From NCBI RefSeq assembly GCF_014851765.1, contig NZ_JACVAI010000001.1, forward strand, positions 372,001-436,000: DNA of 64,000 bases, written 5' to 3'. A program made the translations under genes and the position numbers. Under the pieces are notes generated by a model. The model had not been told where the DNA came from. It did not search any database and was given only the letters and a program-made list of their open reading frames with translations. Below are positions 7,919-16,388 of this stretch, piece by piece. Numbering within the stretch: the first letter of the stretch is position 1; every line of letters begins with the position of its first letter. This stretch comes from Pseudomonas sp. PDM04. GTDB lineage: Bacteria; Pseudomonadota; Gammaproteobacteria; Pseudomonadales; Pseudomonadaceae.

Positions 7919-9161
7919 AACGTAGCGCCTCCGCAGGCTGGGTGCGCGCGGCACGCCAGGCTGGATACAGGGTGGCGAGGAAACTCAGGACCAACGCGGC
8001 GGCGCAGACCATCAACACATCCTGGCTCTGCACTTGCGACGGTAGGTAATCGATGAAATACACGTCGGCGTTGAGGAATTTGTGGCCGATCAGGCCTTCG
8101 AGCGCCGAGATCGCGGCGCTGACGTTCAGCGCGGCGAAGATCCCGAGGACGGCGCCGATCAACGTGCCGACCACGCCGATGACGGTGCCCTGCACCATGA
8201 AGGTCGCCATGATCGTGCGCGGCGTGGCGCCGAGGGTGCGCAGAATCGCGATGTCGCTCTTCTTGTCGTTCACCACCATCACCAGCGTGGAAATGATGTT
8301 GAACGCGGCGACGGCGACGATCAGCAGCAACAGCAGGCCGATCATGGCTTTTTCCATGCGGATCGCCTGGTACAGGTTGCCGTGGGTACGCGTCCAGTCG
8401 CGGGCGTAGTAATGGTCTTCGCCCAGCTGTTGGGCGATGTTCCACGCGGTCCGTGGTGCCTGGAACAGGTCGTCGAACTTCAGGCGCAGGCCTTGCACCT
8501 GATCCGGCTTCCAGCGGTGCAGTTTCCCCAGGTCCTGCAGGTTGGTGACGCCCAGGTAACCGTCGATCTCGCCGGCACCGACGTGGAAGATGCCCACCAC
8601 GGTGAAGCGCTTCATGCGCGGGAACATCCCGGCCGGCGTCACGGTGACCTCCGGCGCGACGAAGGTCAGTTTGTCGCCAATGGCCGCACCGAGCTTGGCG
8701 GCCGCCTTGTCGCCGATGACGATGCCAAAGCTGCCGGGCTCGAGGTCGTCGAGCTTGCCCTGCAACATGAACTTGTCAATGATCGACACCTGCCGCTCCA
8801 GTGCCGGGTCGATGGCATTGAGCAGCACCTTGGACACCTTGCCGTTGTTGGTCAGCAGGCCCTGCATCTGGGTGAAGGGTGCCACGGCTGTCACCTGCCG
8901 GTTCTGCCGGACCTTGTCGGCCAGACCCTGCCAGTTGCTGATCGGCTCGCCGGACTCGATGGTCGCGTGGGGCACCATGCCCAGCACGCGGGTACGCATC
9001 TCATGATCGAAGCCGTTCATGACCGACAGCACCACGATCATCACGATGACGCCAAGGGCGAGACCGATCATGGAAGTCAGGGAAATGAACGACACAAAGT
9101 GATTGCGACGCTTTGCACGGGTGTAACGCGTGCCAATGAATACGAAGAGAGGTCTGAACAT
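7911..9161 (-). CDS. lolC: Lipoprotein-releasing ABC permease LolC
   Basis: 416 residues, first gene of lolCDE. Same layout as LolE: N-terminal helix at about 24-50, periplasmic domain, three C-terminal helices ([48 protein letters not shown]). The periplasmic loop [11 protein letters not shown] lies where the LolA-binding hook of E. coli LolC is found. Which permease is functionally C and which E rests on gene order and cannot be proved by eye. It is divergent from a PilZ gene with a 94-bp intergenic region. Confidence 0.88.
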   Translation of the reverse strand: MFRPLFVFIGTRYTRAKRRNHFVSFISLTSMIGLALGVIVMIVVLSVMNGFDHEMRTRVLGMVPHATIESGEPISNWQGLADKVRQNRQVTAVAPFTQMQGLLTNNGKVSKVLLNAIDPALERQVSIIDKFMLQGKLDDLEPGSFGIVIGDKAAAKLGAAIGDKLTFVAPEVTVTPAGMFPRMKRFTVVGIFHVGAGEIDGYLGVTNLQDLGKLHRWKPDQVQGLRLKFDDLFQAPRTAWNIAQQLGEDHYYARDWTRTHGNLYQAIRMEKAMIGLLLLLIVAVAAFNIISTLVMVVNDKKSDIAILRTLGATPRTIMATFMVQGTVIGVVGTLIGAVLGIFAALNVSAAISALEGLIGHKFLNADVYFIDYLPSQVQSQDVLMVCAAALVLSFLATLYPAWRAARTQPAEALRYE

Positions 9162-9255
9162 GTCGGGGCTTGTTCGGAGGGAAAAGGAACGTCCTTGTGG
9201 CGGGGGTCGATAACCAGCTTTACACTCAGACCACCGCCGCTACCATGGGTTCGCC

Positions 9256-9834
9256 ATGTCGACATTAGATGAAGAAGATCGCCGCGAATACTACCGTATC
9301 GAGGACACGATCGCACTGGAAATTCGGCCCCTGTCCGCTCCCGAAGCCGCAGGCCAGGAAGTGTTGCAGGATGCTTCCCCACTCTTCAACGTGCTCAGCG
9401 AACTGCACCTGAGCGAATTCGAGTCGCAGCACCTGTTGCGCCAGATCAGCGAGCGCGATCGCAACCTCGCGGCGTTCCTCAAAGTCCAGAACAAACGCAT
9501 CGATCTGCTCAGCCAGGTGATCGCCCTCACCGTGCTGGGCCAGATCGGCGAGCCACAGCCGGTGATCATCTCCGAGGGCGGCATCGACTTCCAGCACCCG
9601 ACGCCGATTGCCACCGGCGCGCACCTGTCGATAAAACTGGTGCTGATGCCACAGGCCCTCGGGTTGTTGCTGCGCGCTCGCGTGACCCATTGCGACCCCA
9701 AGGGCGACGGTTTCGACATCGGCACCGAGTTCGAGCGTCCGACCGACGCCCAGCGCCAGTTGCTCGCCCGCTACATTTTGCAGAAGCAGGCCCAGGAACG
9801 ACGTCTGGCCCGCGAACAAGAATCAGGCATTTAA
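9256..9834 (+). CDS. PilZ domain protein
   Basis: 192 residues, cytosolic. The start region DRREYYRIED contains the RxxxR motif (REYYR) that contacts cyclic di-GMP. A helical insert of about 70 residues follows, then the second half VIISEGGIDFQHPTPIATGAHLSIKL, where S and GG of the D/NxSxxG motif are present but the first Asp/Asn is Ile. The C-terminal strands (LLRARVTHCDPKGDGFDIGTEF) complete the barrel. It might bind cyclic di-GMP weakly or act as a degenerate adaptor. It is followed 14 bases later by a phosphodiesterase gene, likely one transcript. Confidence 0.8.
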   Translation: MSTLDEEDRREYYRIEDTIALEIRPLSAPEAAGQEVLQDASPLFNVLSELHLSEFESQHLLRQISERDRNLAAFLKVQNKRIDLLSQVIALTVLGQIGEPQPVIISEGGIDFQHPTPIATGAHLSIKLVLMPQALGLLLRARVTHCDPKGDGFDIGTEFERPTDAQRQLLARYILQKQAQERRLAREQESGI

Positions 9835-9848
9835 CGTAAGGAAGAACC

Positions 9849-10571
9849 GTGACCCTCATCTACGGCCATCGCGGCGCCAAGGGCGAAGCACCGGAAAACA
9901 CCCTGACCAGCTTTCAGGAATGCCTCAAGCACGGCGTGCGCCGCTGCGAACTGGACCTGCATCTGTCCATGGACAACGAGCTGATGGTCATCCACGACCC
10001 GACGCTCAAACGCACCACCGACCGGCGCGGCAAGGTGGTCGAGCACAGCGCCGCCGAGCTGGTGACTTACGACGCGCGCAAGGGCGGCCCGGGCTGGATC
10101 AAGCCGTGCCCGATCCCGACGCTGGAGGAATTGTTCGAGAAATGCGCCTTCGATCACTGGCAGCTGGAGGTCAAGAGCGCTTCACGTACCCGCGCCGCGA
10201 CCACGGTGCTGGCGATTCGCGAGATGGCCCAGCGTTTCAACCTGCTCGACAAGGTGACGATCACCTCGAGCTCGCGGGAAGTGCTGAAAGCCGCACTGGA
10301 CCTGGTGCCGGACGTATCGCGCGGGCTGGTGGCCGAGTACGCCTGGCTCGACCCGTTGAAGGTGGCGGCCAGCTATGGCTGTGAATACCTGGCGTTGAAC
10401 TGGACCCTGTGTACGCCGGAACGCCTGCAAAAGGCGCAGCGTCAGGGGCTGCATGTGTCGGTATGGACAGTCAACGAACCTGCGCTGATGCGCAGGCTCG
10501 CCGACTTCGGCGTTGACAGCCTGATTACAGACTTTCCCGGTTTGGCCACTGCCACGCTCGGGAATTGCTGA
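9849..10571 (+). CDS. Glycerophosphodiester phosphodiesterase (cytosolic UgpQ type)
   Basis: 240 residues, no signal peptide. Hydrolyses glycerophosphodiesters to glycerol-3-phosphate and an alcohol. Motifs: GHRGAKGEAPENTLTSF (catalytic His and the PENT loop), CELDLHLS (metal-binding E-x-D), HDPTLKRTTD (second catalytic His), and LEVKS and SVWTVNEP later. Starts at GTG with AAGGAAG upstream. The cytosolic location argues for salvage of phospholipid head-group products. Downstream, sth converges. Confidence 0.9.
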   Translation: MTLIYGHRGAKGEAPENTLTSFQECLKHGVRRCELDLHLSMDNELMVIHDPTLKRTTDRRGKVVEHSAAELVTYDARKGGPGWIKPCPIPTLEELFEKCAFDHWQLEVKSASRTRAATTVLAIREMAQRFNLLDKVTITSSSREVLKAALDLVPDVSRGLVAEYAWLDPLKVAASYGCEYLALNWTLCTPERLQKAQRQGLHVSVWTVNEPALMRRLADFGVDSLITDFPGLATATLGNC

Positions 10572-10582
10572 AATCGGTCTCC

Positions 10583-10607
10583 CCGGCCGGCTCAGGCCAC
10601 CGGCCGG
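10583..10607. terminator. GC-rich hairpin between convergent genes (possible terminator)
   Basis: Perfect inverted repeat CCGGCCGG (10583-10590) / CCGGCCGG (10600-10607) in the 42-bp gap between the phosphodiesterase and sth. No U-tract follows, so it may only stabilise 3' ends. Confidence 0.45.
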
Positions 10608-10613
10608 AGCCGC

Positions 10614-12008
10614 TCAAAAAAGCCGGTTGAGGCCGTCGTAGGCGGCGACCCGATAGGCTTCGGCCATGGTCGGGTAGTTGAACGTGGTGTTGACGAAGTA
10701 CTTCAGCGTGTTCAGTTCGCCCGGCTGGTTCATGATCGCCTGGCCGATGTGCACGATCTCCGACGCCTGATAACCGAAGCAGTGCACGCCCAGCACTTCC
10801 AGGGTTTCGCGATGGAACAGGATCTTCAGCATGCCTTGCGGCTCGCCGGCGATCTGCGCACGCGCCATGCCCTTGAAGAACGCCTTGCCCACTTCGTACG
10901 GCACCTTGGCCTGGGTCAGTTCCTGCTCGTTCTTGCCGATCGAGCTGATCTCCGGAATGGTGTAGATGCCGGTCGGCACGTCGTTGACGAAACGCCAGCT
11001 GCCGTTCTCGACGATGCTGCCAGCAGCCGAACGGCCCTGGTCGTGGGCGGCACTGGCCAGGCTCGGCCAGCCGATCACGTCGCCGGCACCGTAGATGTTC
11101 GGCACGCAGGTGCGGTAGGCCTCGTCGACTTCGATCTGGCCACGGCTGTTGACCTTGACGCCGATGTTCTCCAGCCCCAGCTGATCGGTGTTACCGGTAC
11201 GGCCGTTGCACCAGAGCAAGGCATCGGCCTTGATCTTCTTGCCGGACTTCAGGTGCAGGATTACGCCATTGTCCACACCTTCGACACGGTCGTAGTCTTC
11301 ATTGTGGCGAACCGTGATGTTGTTGTTGCTGAAGTGATAGCTCAGCGCCTGGGAAATTTCCGAGTCGAGGAAGCTCAGCAACTGGCCACGGTTGTCCACC
11401 AGCTCCACCAGCACGCCCAGGCCGCTGAAGATCGACGCGTATTCGCAACCGATCACGCCGGCACCGTAAACGATGAGTTTGCGCGGGGTGTGGCCGAGGC
11501 TGAGGATGGTGTCGCTATCGTAGATACGCGGGTGATGGAAATCGATGTCCGCCGGGCGATAAGGACGCGAGCCGGTGGCGATGATGATGTGCTTGGCCAC
11601 CAGTTTTTCCACGACGCCGTTGGCGCAGACCACTTCGATGGTCTGCTCGTCGGCGAAGCTGCCGGTGCCGAAGAACACGTCGACGCGGTTGCGGGCGTAG
11701 TAGCCGGTGCGGGACGCAACCTGTTTGGAAATGACTTTCTCGGCGCTTTTCAGCACGTCCGGGAAGGAGAACCAGCGCGGCTCGCCAATCGCCCGGAACA
11801 TCGGGTTGGTGTTGAACTGCATGATCTGCCGGACCGAGTGACGCAGTGCCTTGGACGGGATGGTGCCCAAGTGGGTGCAGTTACCGCCGACCTGCCGACG
11901 GCTGTCGACCATGGCCACCTTGCGCCCTGCCTTGGCGGCGTTCATTGCCGCGCCTTCTCCCGCCGGGCCGGAACCCAGTACCACCACGTCGTAGTTGTAG
12001 ACAGCCAT
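10614..12008 (-). CDS. sthA: Soluble pyridine nucleotide transhydrogenase
   Basis: 464 residues. FAD-dependent enzyme interconverting NADPH + NAD+ and NADP+ + NADH, which rebalances the NADPH surplus of Entner-Doudoroff metabolism. FAD-binding [19 protein letters not shown] at the N-terminus; the sequence [17 protein letters not shown] replaces the redox CxxxxC of lipoamide dehydrogenases (second Cys is Thr), the hallmark of Sth. NAD-binding [17 protein letters not shown] and FAD motif [13 protein letters not shown] follow. The ATG has GAGGAG upstream. Confidence 0.95.
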   Translation of the reverse strand: MAVYNYDVVVLGSGPAGEGAAMNAAKAGRKVAMVDSRRQVGGNCTHLGTIPSKALRHSVRQIMQFNTNPMFRAIGEPRWFSFPDVLKSAEKVISKQVASRTGYYARNRVDVFFGTGSFADEQTIEVVCANGVVEKLVAKHIIIATGSRPYRPADIDFHHPRIYDSDTILSLGHTPRKLIVYGAGVIGCEYASIFSGLGVLVELVDNRGQLLSFLDSEISQALSYHFSNNNITVRHNEDYDRVEGVDNGVILHLKSGKKIKADALLWCNGRTGNTDQLGLENIGVKVNSRGQIEVDEAYRTCVPNIYGAGDVIGWPSLASAAHDQGRSAAGSIVENGSWRFVNDVPTGIYTIPEISSIGKNEQELTQAKVPYEVGKAFFKGMARAQIAGEPQGMLKILFHRETLEVLGVHCFGYQASEIVHIGQAIMNQPGELNTLKYFVNTTFNYPTMAEAYRVAAYDGLNRLF

Positions 12009-12215
12009 GCGTACTCCTCAGAACAGGCCGCGGCGCCCTCGGCACCTGCGGCTAAATCACGCCGGTCGGCGGCGTGAAGGAACAATTTGGGGCCAGTGCA
12101 GAACCCGGACACAGTCTATAGAAGCGTCATCGCCGCGCACATTAACCCTTGGTCGCGTCGTAGGCTAGTTTTGCCTGCACTACAACGCCAGTCTTCAATA
12201 GGCCCAACACCCTCA

Positions 12216-13232
12216 TCACTCGCTTTTCCCGCCACTGAGGCGCTCAAAAGCGTGACTGGTGCGTGTGACGAAACCTGTATCGACACGAATCACAAAAAAT
12301 GCGCCGATATCGTGTTTTTCCGCGTAGTCCCAGCCACGTTCCGGGCCGAGAATCAGCAACAGCGTCGACAGGCCATCGGCCAATAAGGCAGAAGGATTAA
12401 TCACCGTGACTGCCGCGAGGGTATGCGAGACCGGTGTGCCGGTGCGGGCATCGAAGGTGTGGGAATAACGCCGACCGTCCTGTTCGAAATAGTTACGGTA
12501 GTCGCCCGACGTCGAGACGCCAAAACCATCGACGGCAATGATCCGCTGCGCCACCTGCTGATCGTCCCGAGGCGCCTCCAGAGCGACATGCCAGGGTGAG
12601 CCATCGAGTTTCCTGCCCGAGGCCTTGAGCTCGCCCGTGACTTCGGCGAGGTAGTTGCCGATGCCCATGGCTTCGAGCCTGGCAGCGATACGGTCCACCG
12701 CGTACCCCGCCGCGATGCTGTTGAAGTCGACTTCGACGGCCGCATCCTTGCACAGCTGGTCACCTTCGATGCGCAAGTGCTGATAACCCACTCGCTGTCG
12801 TACGTCCGCCAGCGCCTGTGCGGACGGGACCTTGTCCCCTCGCGCCTGGGGACCAAAGCCCCAGAGATTGAGCAATGGCTCGACCGTCAGATCGAAGGAG
12901 CCTTCGCTCTGTTCCGACAGTTGCCGACCGACACGCACCAATTCCAGGACCGGCGTGGGCATGCTCTGACAACGATGGGCCGGCAGATCGTTGAAACGCT
13001 CGATGTCTGAATCGCTGCGGTAGGTCGACATCTGCCGATCCACCTGCGCAAGAATTTTTTCGACTTCGGCCTGGACCTCCGCCGGCTTGGGAAGATCGGC
13101 ATGGCGCAGGTACTTGATCGAATACGTACTGCCCATGGTCGGACCACCGAAGCCCTCCATGGAGTCACCGCTACCGCAGCCTGACAGCGCGCCAAGCAGT
13201 AAAAAGACAATGCCCTTGCACCCTTTCAACAA
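12216..13232 (-). CDS. apbE: FAD:protein FMN transferase, ApbE family lipoprotein
   Basis: Attaches FMN through a phosphoester bond to Thr/Ser of flavoproteins such as NqrB/C and RnfG, in the periplasm. A signal peptide ends in the lipobox LSGC. Family motifs: GPTMGSTYSIKY near the N-terminus, FDLTVEPLLNLWGFGP, VDFNSIAAGYAVDRIA and SGDYRNYFEQDGRRYSHTFDARTG. The start is uncertain: TTG at 13232 has GGGGAG eight bases upstream and gives 338 residues; an ATG at 13280 gives 354 but lacks a ribosome site. No nqr or rnf genes flank it here. Confidence 0.88.
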   Translation of the reverse strand: MLKGCKGIVFLLLGALSGCGSGDSMEGFGGPTMGSTYSIKYLRHADLPKPAEVQAEVEKILAQVDRQMSTYRSDSDIERFNDLPAHRCQSMPTPVLELVRVGRQLSEQSEGSFDLTVEPLLNLWGFGPQARGDKVPSAQALADVRQRVGYQHLRIEGDQLCKDAAVEVDFNSIAAGYAVDRIAARLEAMGIGNYLAEVTGELKASGRKLDGSPWHVALEAPRDDQQVAQRIIAVDGFGVSTSGDYRNYFEQDGRRYSHTFDARTGTPVSHTLAAVTVINPSALLADGLSTLLLILGPERGWDYAEKHDIGAFFVIRVDTGFVTRTSHAFERLSGGKSE

Positions 13233-13483
13233 TTCCTGCGCTCCCCACGTCGATGCCTGACACACACCTAGGCCGGGCATTATGCGACAAGACCGATCAC
13301 CGCGCCTTGATCCGACGAACAACTGAAACGCTTAAGCAGCAAGCTAACTAGTTGTTGCCTAACGATCTACATACACATATTGTTACAACTCTGCTCGCCG
13401 AGGGAATTTGCCTCTGGGGTGATGGCGAGGATGCGTCTAATCCATGGACTTCCGACCAGACAGCCAACAGTGAGTGTGTACCC

Positions 13484-14782
13484 ATGTCCTCGAATACGGG
13501 CAAAGGCAAAGCGATTTTTCGCGTTGTCAGCGGCAATTTTCTCGAGATGTTCGACTTTATGGTCTATGGCTTCTACGCCACGGCCATTGCCAAAACCTTC
13601 TTCCCCGCCGACAGCGCTTTCGCCTCCCTGATGTTATCGCTGGCGACCTTTGGCGCCGGTTTCCTGATGCGTCCCTTGGGCGCGATTTTCCTTGGCGCCT
13701 ACATCGACCGTCATGGTCGCCGGCAAGGGTTGATCATTACCCTGGCAATGATGGCGGCCGGCACCGTGCTGATTGCCTGTGTGCCGGGATACGCCACGCT
13801 GGGCGTCGCCGCGCCGCTGATCGTGCTGTTTGGCCGATTGCTGCAGGGCTTTTCCGCCGGCGTGGAACTGGGCGGTGTGTCGGTGTACCTCGCCGAGATT
13901 TCCACCCCCGGTCGCAAAGGCTTCTTTGTCAGTTGGCAGTCCGCCAGCCAGCAGGCCGCCGTGGTCTTCGCCGGGTTGCTCGGGGTCGCGCTGAACCATT
14001 GGCTCAGCCCGCAAGAGATGGGTGAATGGGGCTGGCGCGTGCCGTTCCTGATCGGCTGCATGATCGTGCCGGTGATCTTCGTGATTCGCCGTTCCCTGGA
14101 GGAAACGCCGGAATTCCAGGCGCGGAAACATCGCCCTACCCTGCGGGAAATCATCCGTTCGATCGGTCAGAACTTCGGCATTGTCATCGCCGGCATGGCC
14201 CTGGTCGTGATGACCACGGTGTCGTTCTACCTGATCACCGCCTACACGCCGACCTTTGGCAAGGCCGAACTGCACCTGTCGGACATGGACGCCTTGCTGG
14301 TGACCGTGTGCATCGGCCTGTCGAACTTCTTCTGGCTGCCGGTGATGGGTGCCGTGTCCGACAAGGTCGGGCGTAAACCCCTGCTGCTGGCGGCGACCCT
14401 TCTGGCGATCCTCACCGCCTATCCGGCCCTGTCGTGGCTGGTGGCGAACCCGAGCTTCAGCCATTTGCTGATTGTCGAATTGTGGCTGTCCTTCCTGTAT
14501 GGCTCTTACAACGGCGCCATGGTCGTGGCGCTGACGGAAATCATGCCAGTGGAAGTGCGGACAACCGGTTTCTCTTTGGCCTACAGCCTGGCGACCGCGA
14601 CGTTCGGCGGCTTCACGCCGGCGGCCTGCACCTACCTGATCCATGTGCTGGACAACAAAGCCGCGCCGGGGATCTGGCTCAGTGGCGCGGCAGTGCTGGG
14701 GTTGATTGCGACGCTGGTGCTGTTCCGGGGCAACCGCCATCAACTGCGCACAGCGCAGGCGGCAGTCGTCGGCGGCGCCTGA
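13484..14782 (+). CDS. MFS transporter, citrate/tricarballylate-proton symporter type
   Basis: 432 residues with about 12 membrane helices. Shows MHS-family landmarks: [24 protein letters not shown] near the N-terminus, [21 protein letters not shown] after helix 2-3, [23 protein letters not shown], and [10 protein letters not shown] in the second half. This pattern is that of CitA/TcuC tricarboxylate carriers. The substrate is inferred from family resemblance only. The ATG at 13484 is chosen because the family starts just before the first helix; upstream codons have no ribosome site. It is a monocistronic gene divergent from apbE. Confidence 0.8.
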   Translation: MSSNTGKGKAIFRVVSGNFLEMFDFMVYGFYATAIAKTFFPADSAFASLMLSLATFGAGFLMRPLGAIFLGAYIDRHGRRQGLIITLAMMAAGTVLIACVPGYATLGVAAPLIVLFGRLLQGFSAGVELGGVSVYLAEISTPGRKGFFVSWQSASQQAAVVFAGLLGVALNHWLSPQEMGEWGWRVPFLIGCMIVPVIFVIRRSLEETPEFQARKHRPTLREIIRSIGQNFGIVIAGMALVVMTTVSFYLITAYTPTFGKAELHLSDMDALLVTVCIGLSNFFWLPVMGAVSDKVGRKPLLLAATLLAILTAYPALSWLVANPSFSHLLIVELWLSFLYGSYNGAMVVALTEIMPVEVRTTGFSLAYSLATATFGGFTPAACTYLIHVLDNKAAPGIWLSGAAVLGLIATLVLFRGNRHQLRTAQAAVVGGA

Positions 14783-14795
14783 TCGATTAAGCAAC

Positions 14796-14918
14796 CTGTG
14801 GGAGCGAGCCTGCTCGCGATGGGGCCGTCCGATTCAACGTCCGTGCCCTCTGACACGCGGCAATCGCGAGCAAGCCCCTTCCCACAGCCAAGTGTGGGAG
14901 CGGGCGTGCCCGCGAAGA
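14796..14918. repeat. Cluster of three REP elements
   Basis: REP cores at 14796-14820 (plus orientation), 14863-14887 (inverted) and 14893-14918 (plus). The first pair faces each other with about 40 bases between, a BIME-like doublet. The cluster fills the gap between the MFS gene and the end of the convergent polysaccharide operon. Confidence 0.85.
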
Positions 14919-14939
14919 GACCCTCACACACAGCGAAAC

Positions 14940-16379
14940 TCAGCGTTCGGCCACTTTCAATGAACCACTCCACCCTCCACCCAGCGCCTTGTACAACGTC
15001 ACCTGATTGATCTCCCGCGCCAACTCCAGTTGCGCCCATTTCTGCTGTGCATCAAACAGCGAACGTTGCGCGTCCATGGTGGAAAAATAGCTGTCCAGGC
15101 CCGCTTCGAACCGCAAGCGCGACTGGCGATAGGCTTCCTGATAATCCCCCACCAGTTTCTTCTGATACTCCACCTGAGTCAGCATCTCCTGCCGGGCATT
15201 CAAGGCATCCGCCGCCTCGCGAAAGGCGTTCTGCACGGTCGCTTCATACGCCGCCGCCTGCCCGTCGAACCGCGCATGGCTGGCATCCACCTGCGCCCGC
15301 CGCGCACCGCCGTCGATCAAGGGCAACGTCCCCGCCAACGCCACCGACCAGAACTCCGCCGGGCCGCTGAGCAACCGGGAAAAATCACCGGTCAGGCTAC
15401 CCAGCGCCGAGGTCAGGGAAAACGTCGGAAAGTAGGCGGTACGCGCAGCGCCGATATCGGCGTTGGCTGCCCGCAACTGCGCTTCGGCGGACATGATGTC
15501 CGGACGACGCTCCACCAGCGACGATGGCAACCCGGCCGGCACATCGAGCGTGGCCAATTGGGCACCGAGCGCACCGGTCGGTAGCAGATCGGTCGGCACC
15601 GGCTGCCCCACCAACACACGCAAGGCATTGCGGTTCTGCGCCACCTGCATGCGATAGGTGTTGACCTGCACCGCCGCCGTATTGGTTTGCGCATCGGCCT
15701 GGTGAACGTCGATTCGCGCGCTGGAGCCGAGGTTGAAACTCTTGCGCAGCAGTTGCCCGTAACGGTCCTGGGACTCGAAGGTGTTCTGCGCCAGGTCAAG
15801 CAAATGCTGATTGGCCTTGAGACTCAGCCAGGTGCTGGCCACTTCGCCGATCAGCGCCAGCCGCGCCGTCTGATAGTCCGCCTCGGACGCCTCGAAGCGC
15901 GCCCCGGCGGCATTGCGCTGACTGCGGATACGGCCAAACAGATCCAGTTCGTAGGACGTGAACCCGCCGGTTGCCTGAAACGTATTGGCGATACTGCCCG
16001 CACTGTCGCCGCCGTTCGGCGTCCGTACCAGCGCTGGCAATTTGCTGCGACCGGCGTAGGTGTCGATGCCAATTGTCGGAAAAAGGCCGGAGCGCGCGCT
16101 GTCGTACCCAGCCCGGGCCTCTTCGACGCTGGCGGCGAACTGCCGCAGACTGCGGTTGTTGACCAGTGCCATATCGATCAACCGGCGCAGGCGCTCATCG
16201 ACCACAAAGCCGCGCCAGTCCTTGTCGAACGCCTGCTTGCCGGCACAACACTGCCCCGCTGTATCGGCGGGCCATTGCTGGTCGATCGGCGCCTCGGGTT
16301 TCTCGTAGGTCGGCTCCAGCGAACAGCCGCCGAGCAGCAGCAAAGACATGAAACAGGAAGTCGATAAGCAACGATTCAT
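14940..16379 (-). CDS. NodT/OprM-type outer-membrane factor lipoprotein
   Basis: 479 residues. Signal peptide with lipobox LLGGCS (Cys about 19), then two repeated outer-membrane-factor halves: LIDMALVNNRSLRQFAASVEEARAGYDSARSGLFPTI in the first, SSLVERRPDIMSAEAQLRAANADIGAARTAYFPT in the second. Trimeric TolC-like exit duct. It lies nine bases after the glycosyltransferase gene, last in the operon. These factors normally pair with RND or MFS drug pumps; here the only partner is the HlyD-type protein at the operon start, suggesting a route for polymer or polymer fragments rather than drugs. Confidence 0.88.
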   Translation of the reverse strand: MNRCLSTSCFMSLLLLGGCSLEPTYEKPEAPIDQQWPADTAGQCCAGKQAFDKDWRGFVVDERLRRLIDMALVNNRSLRQFAASVEEARAGYDSARSGLFPTIGIDTYAGRSKLPALVRTPNGGDSAGSIANTFQATGGFTSYELDLFGRIRSQRNAAGARFEASEADYQTARLALIGEVASTWLSLKANQHLLDLAQNTFESQDRYGQLLRKSFNLGSSARIDVHQADAQTNTAAVQVNTYRMQVAQNRNALRVLVGQPVPTDLLPTGALGAQLATLDVPAGLPSSLVERRPDIMSAEAQLRAANADIGAARTAYFPTFSLTSALGSLTGDFSRLLSGPAEFWSVALAGTLPLIDGGARRAQVDASHARFDGQAAAYEATVQNAFREAADALNARQEMLTQVEYQKKLVGDYQEAYRQSRLRFEAGLDSYFSTMDAQRSLFDAQQKWAQLELAREINQVTLYKALGGGWSGSLKVAER

Positions 16380-16388
16380 GGCGCGCAC

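Noticed and set aside
12009..12215. Possible nqrM between sth and apbE
   Set aside because: No minus-strand frame of the needed length or cysteine pattern exists in these 207 bases.
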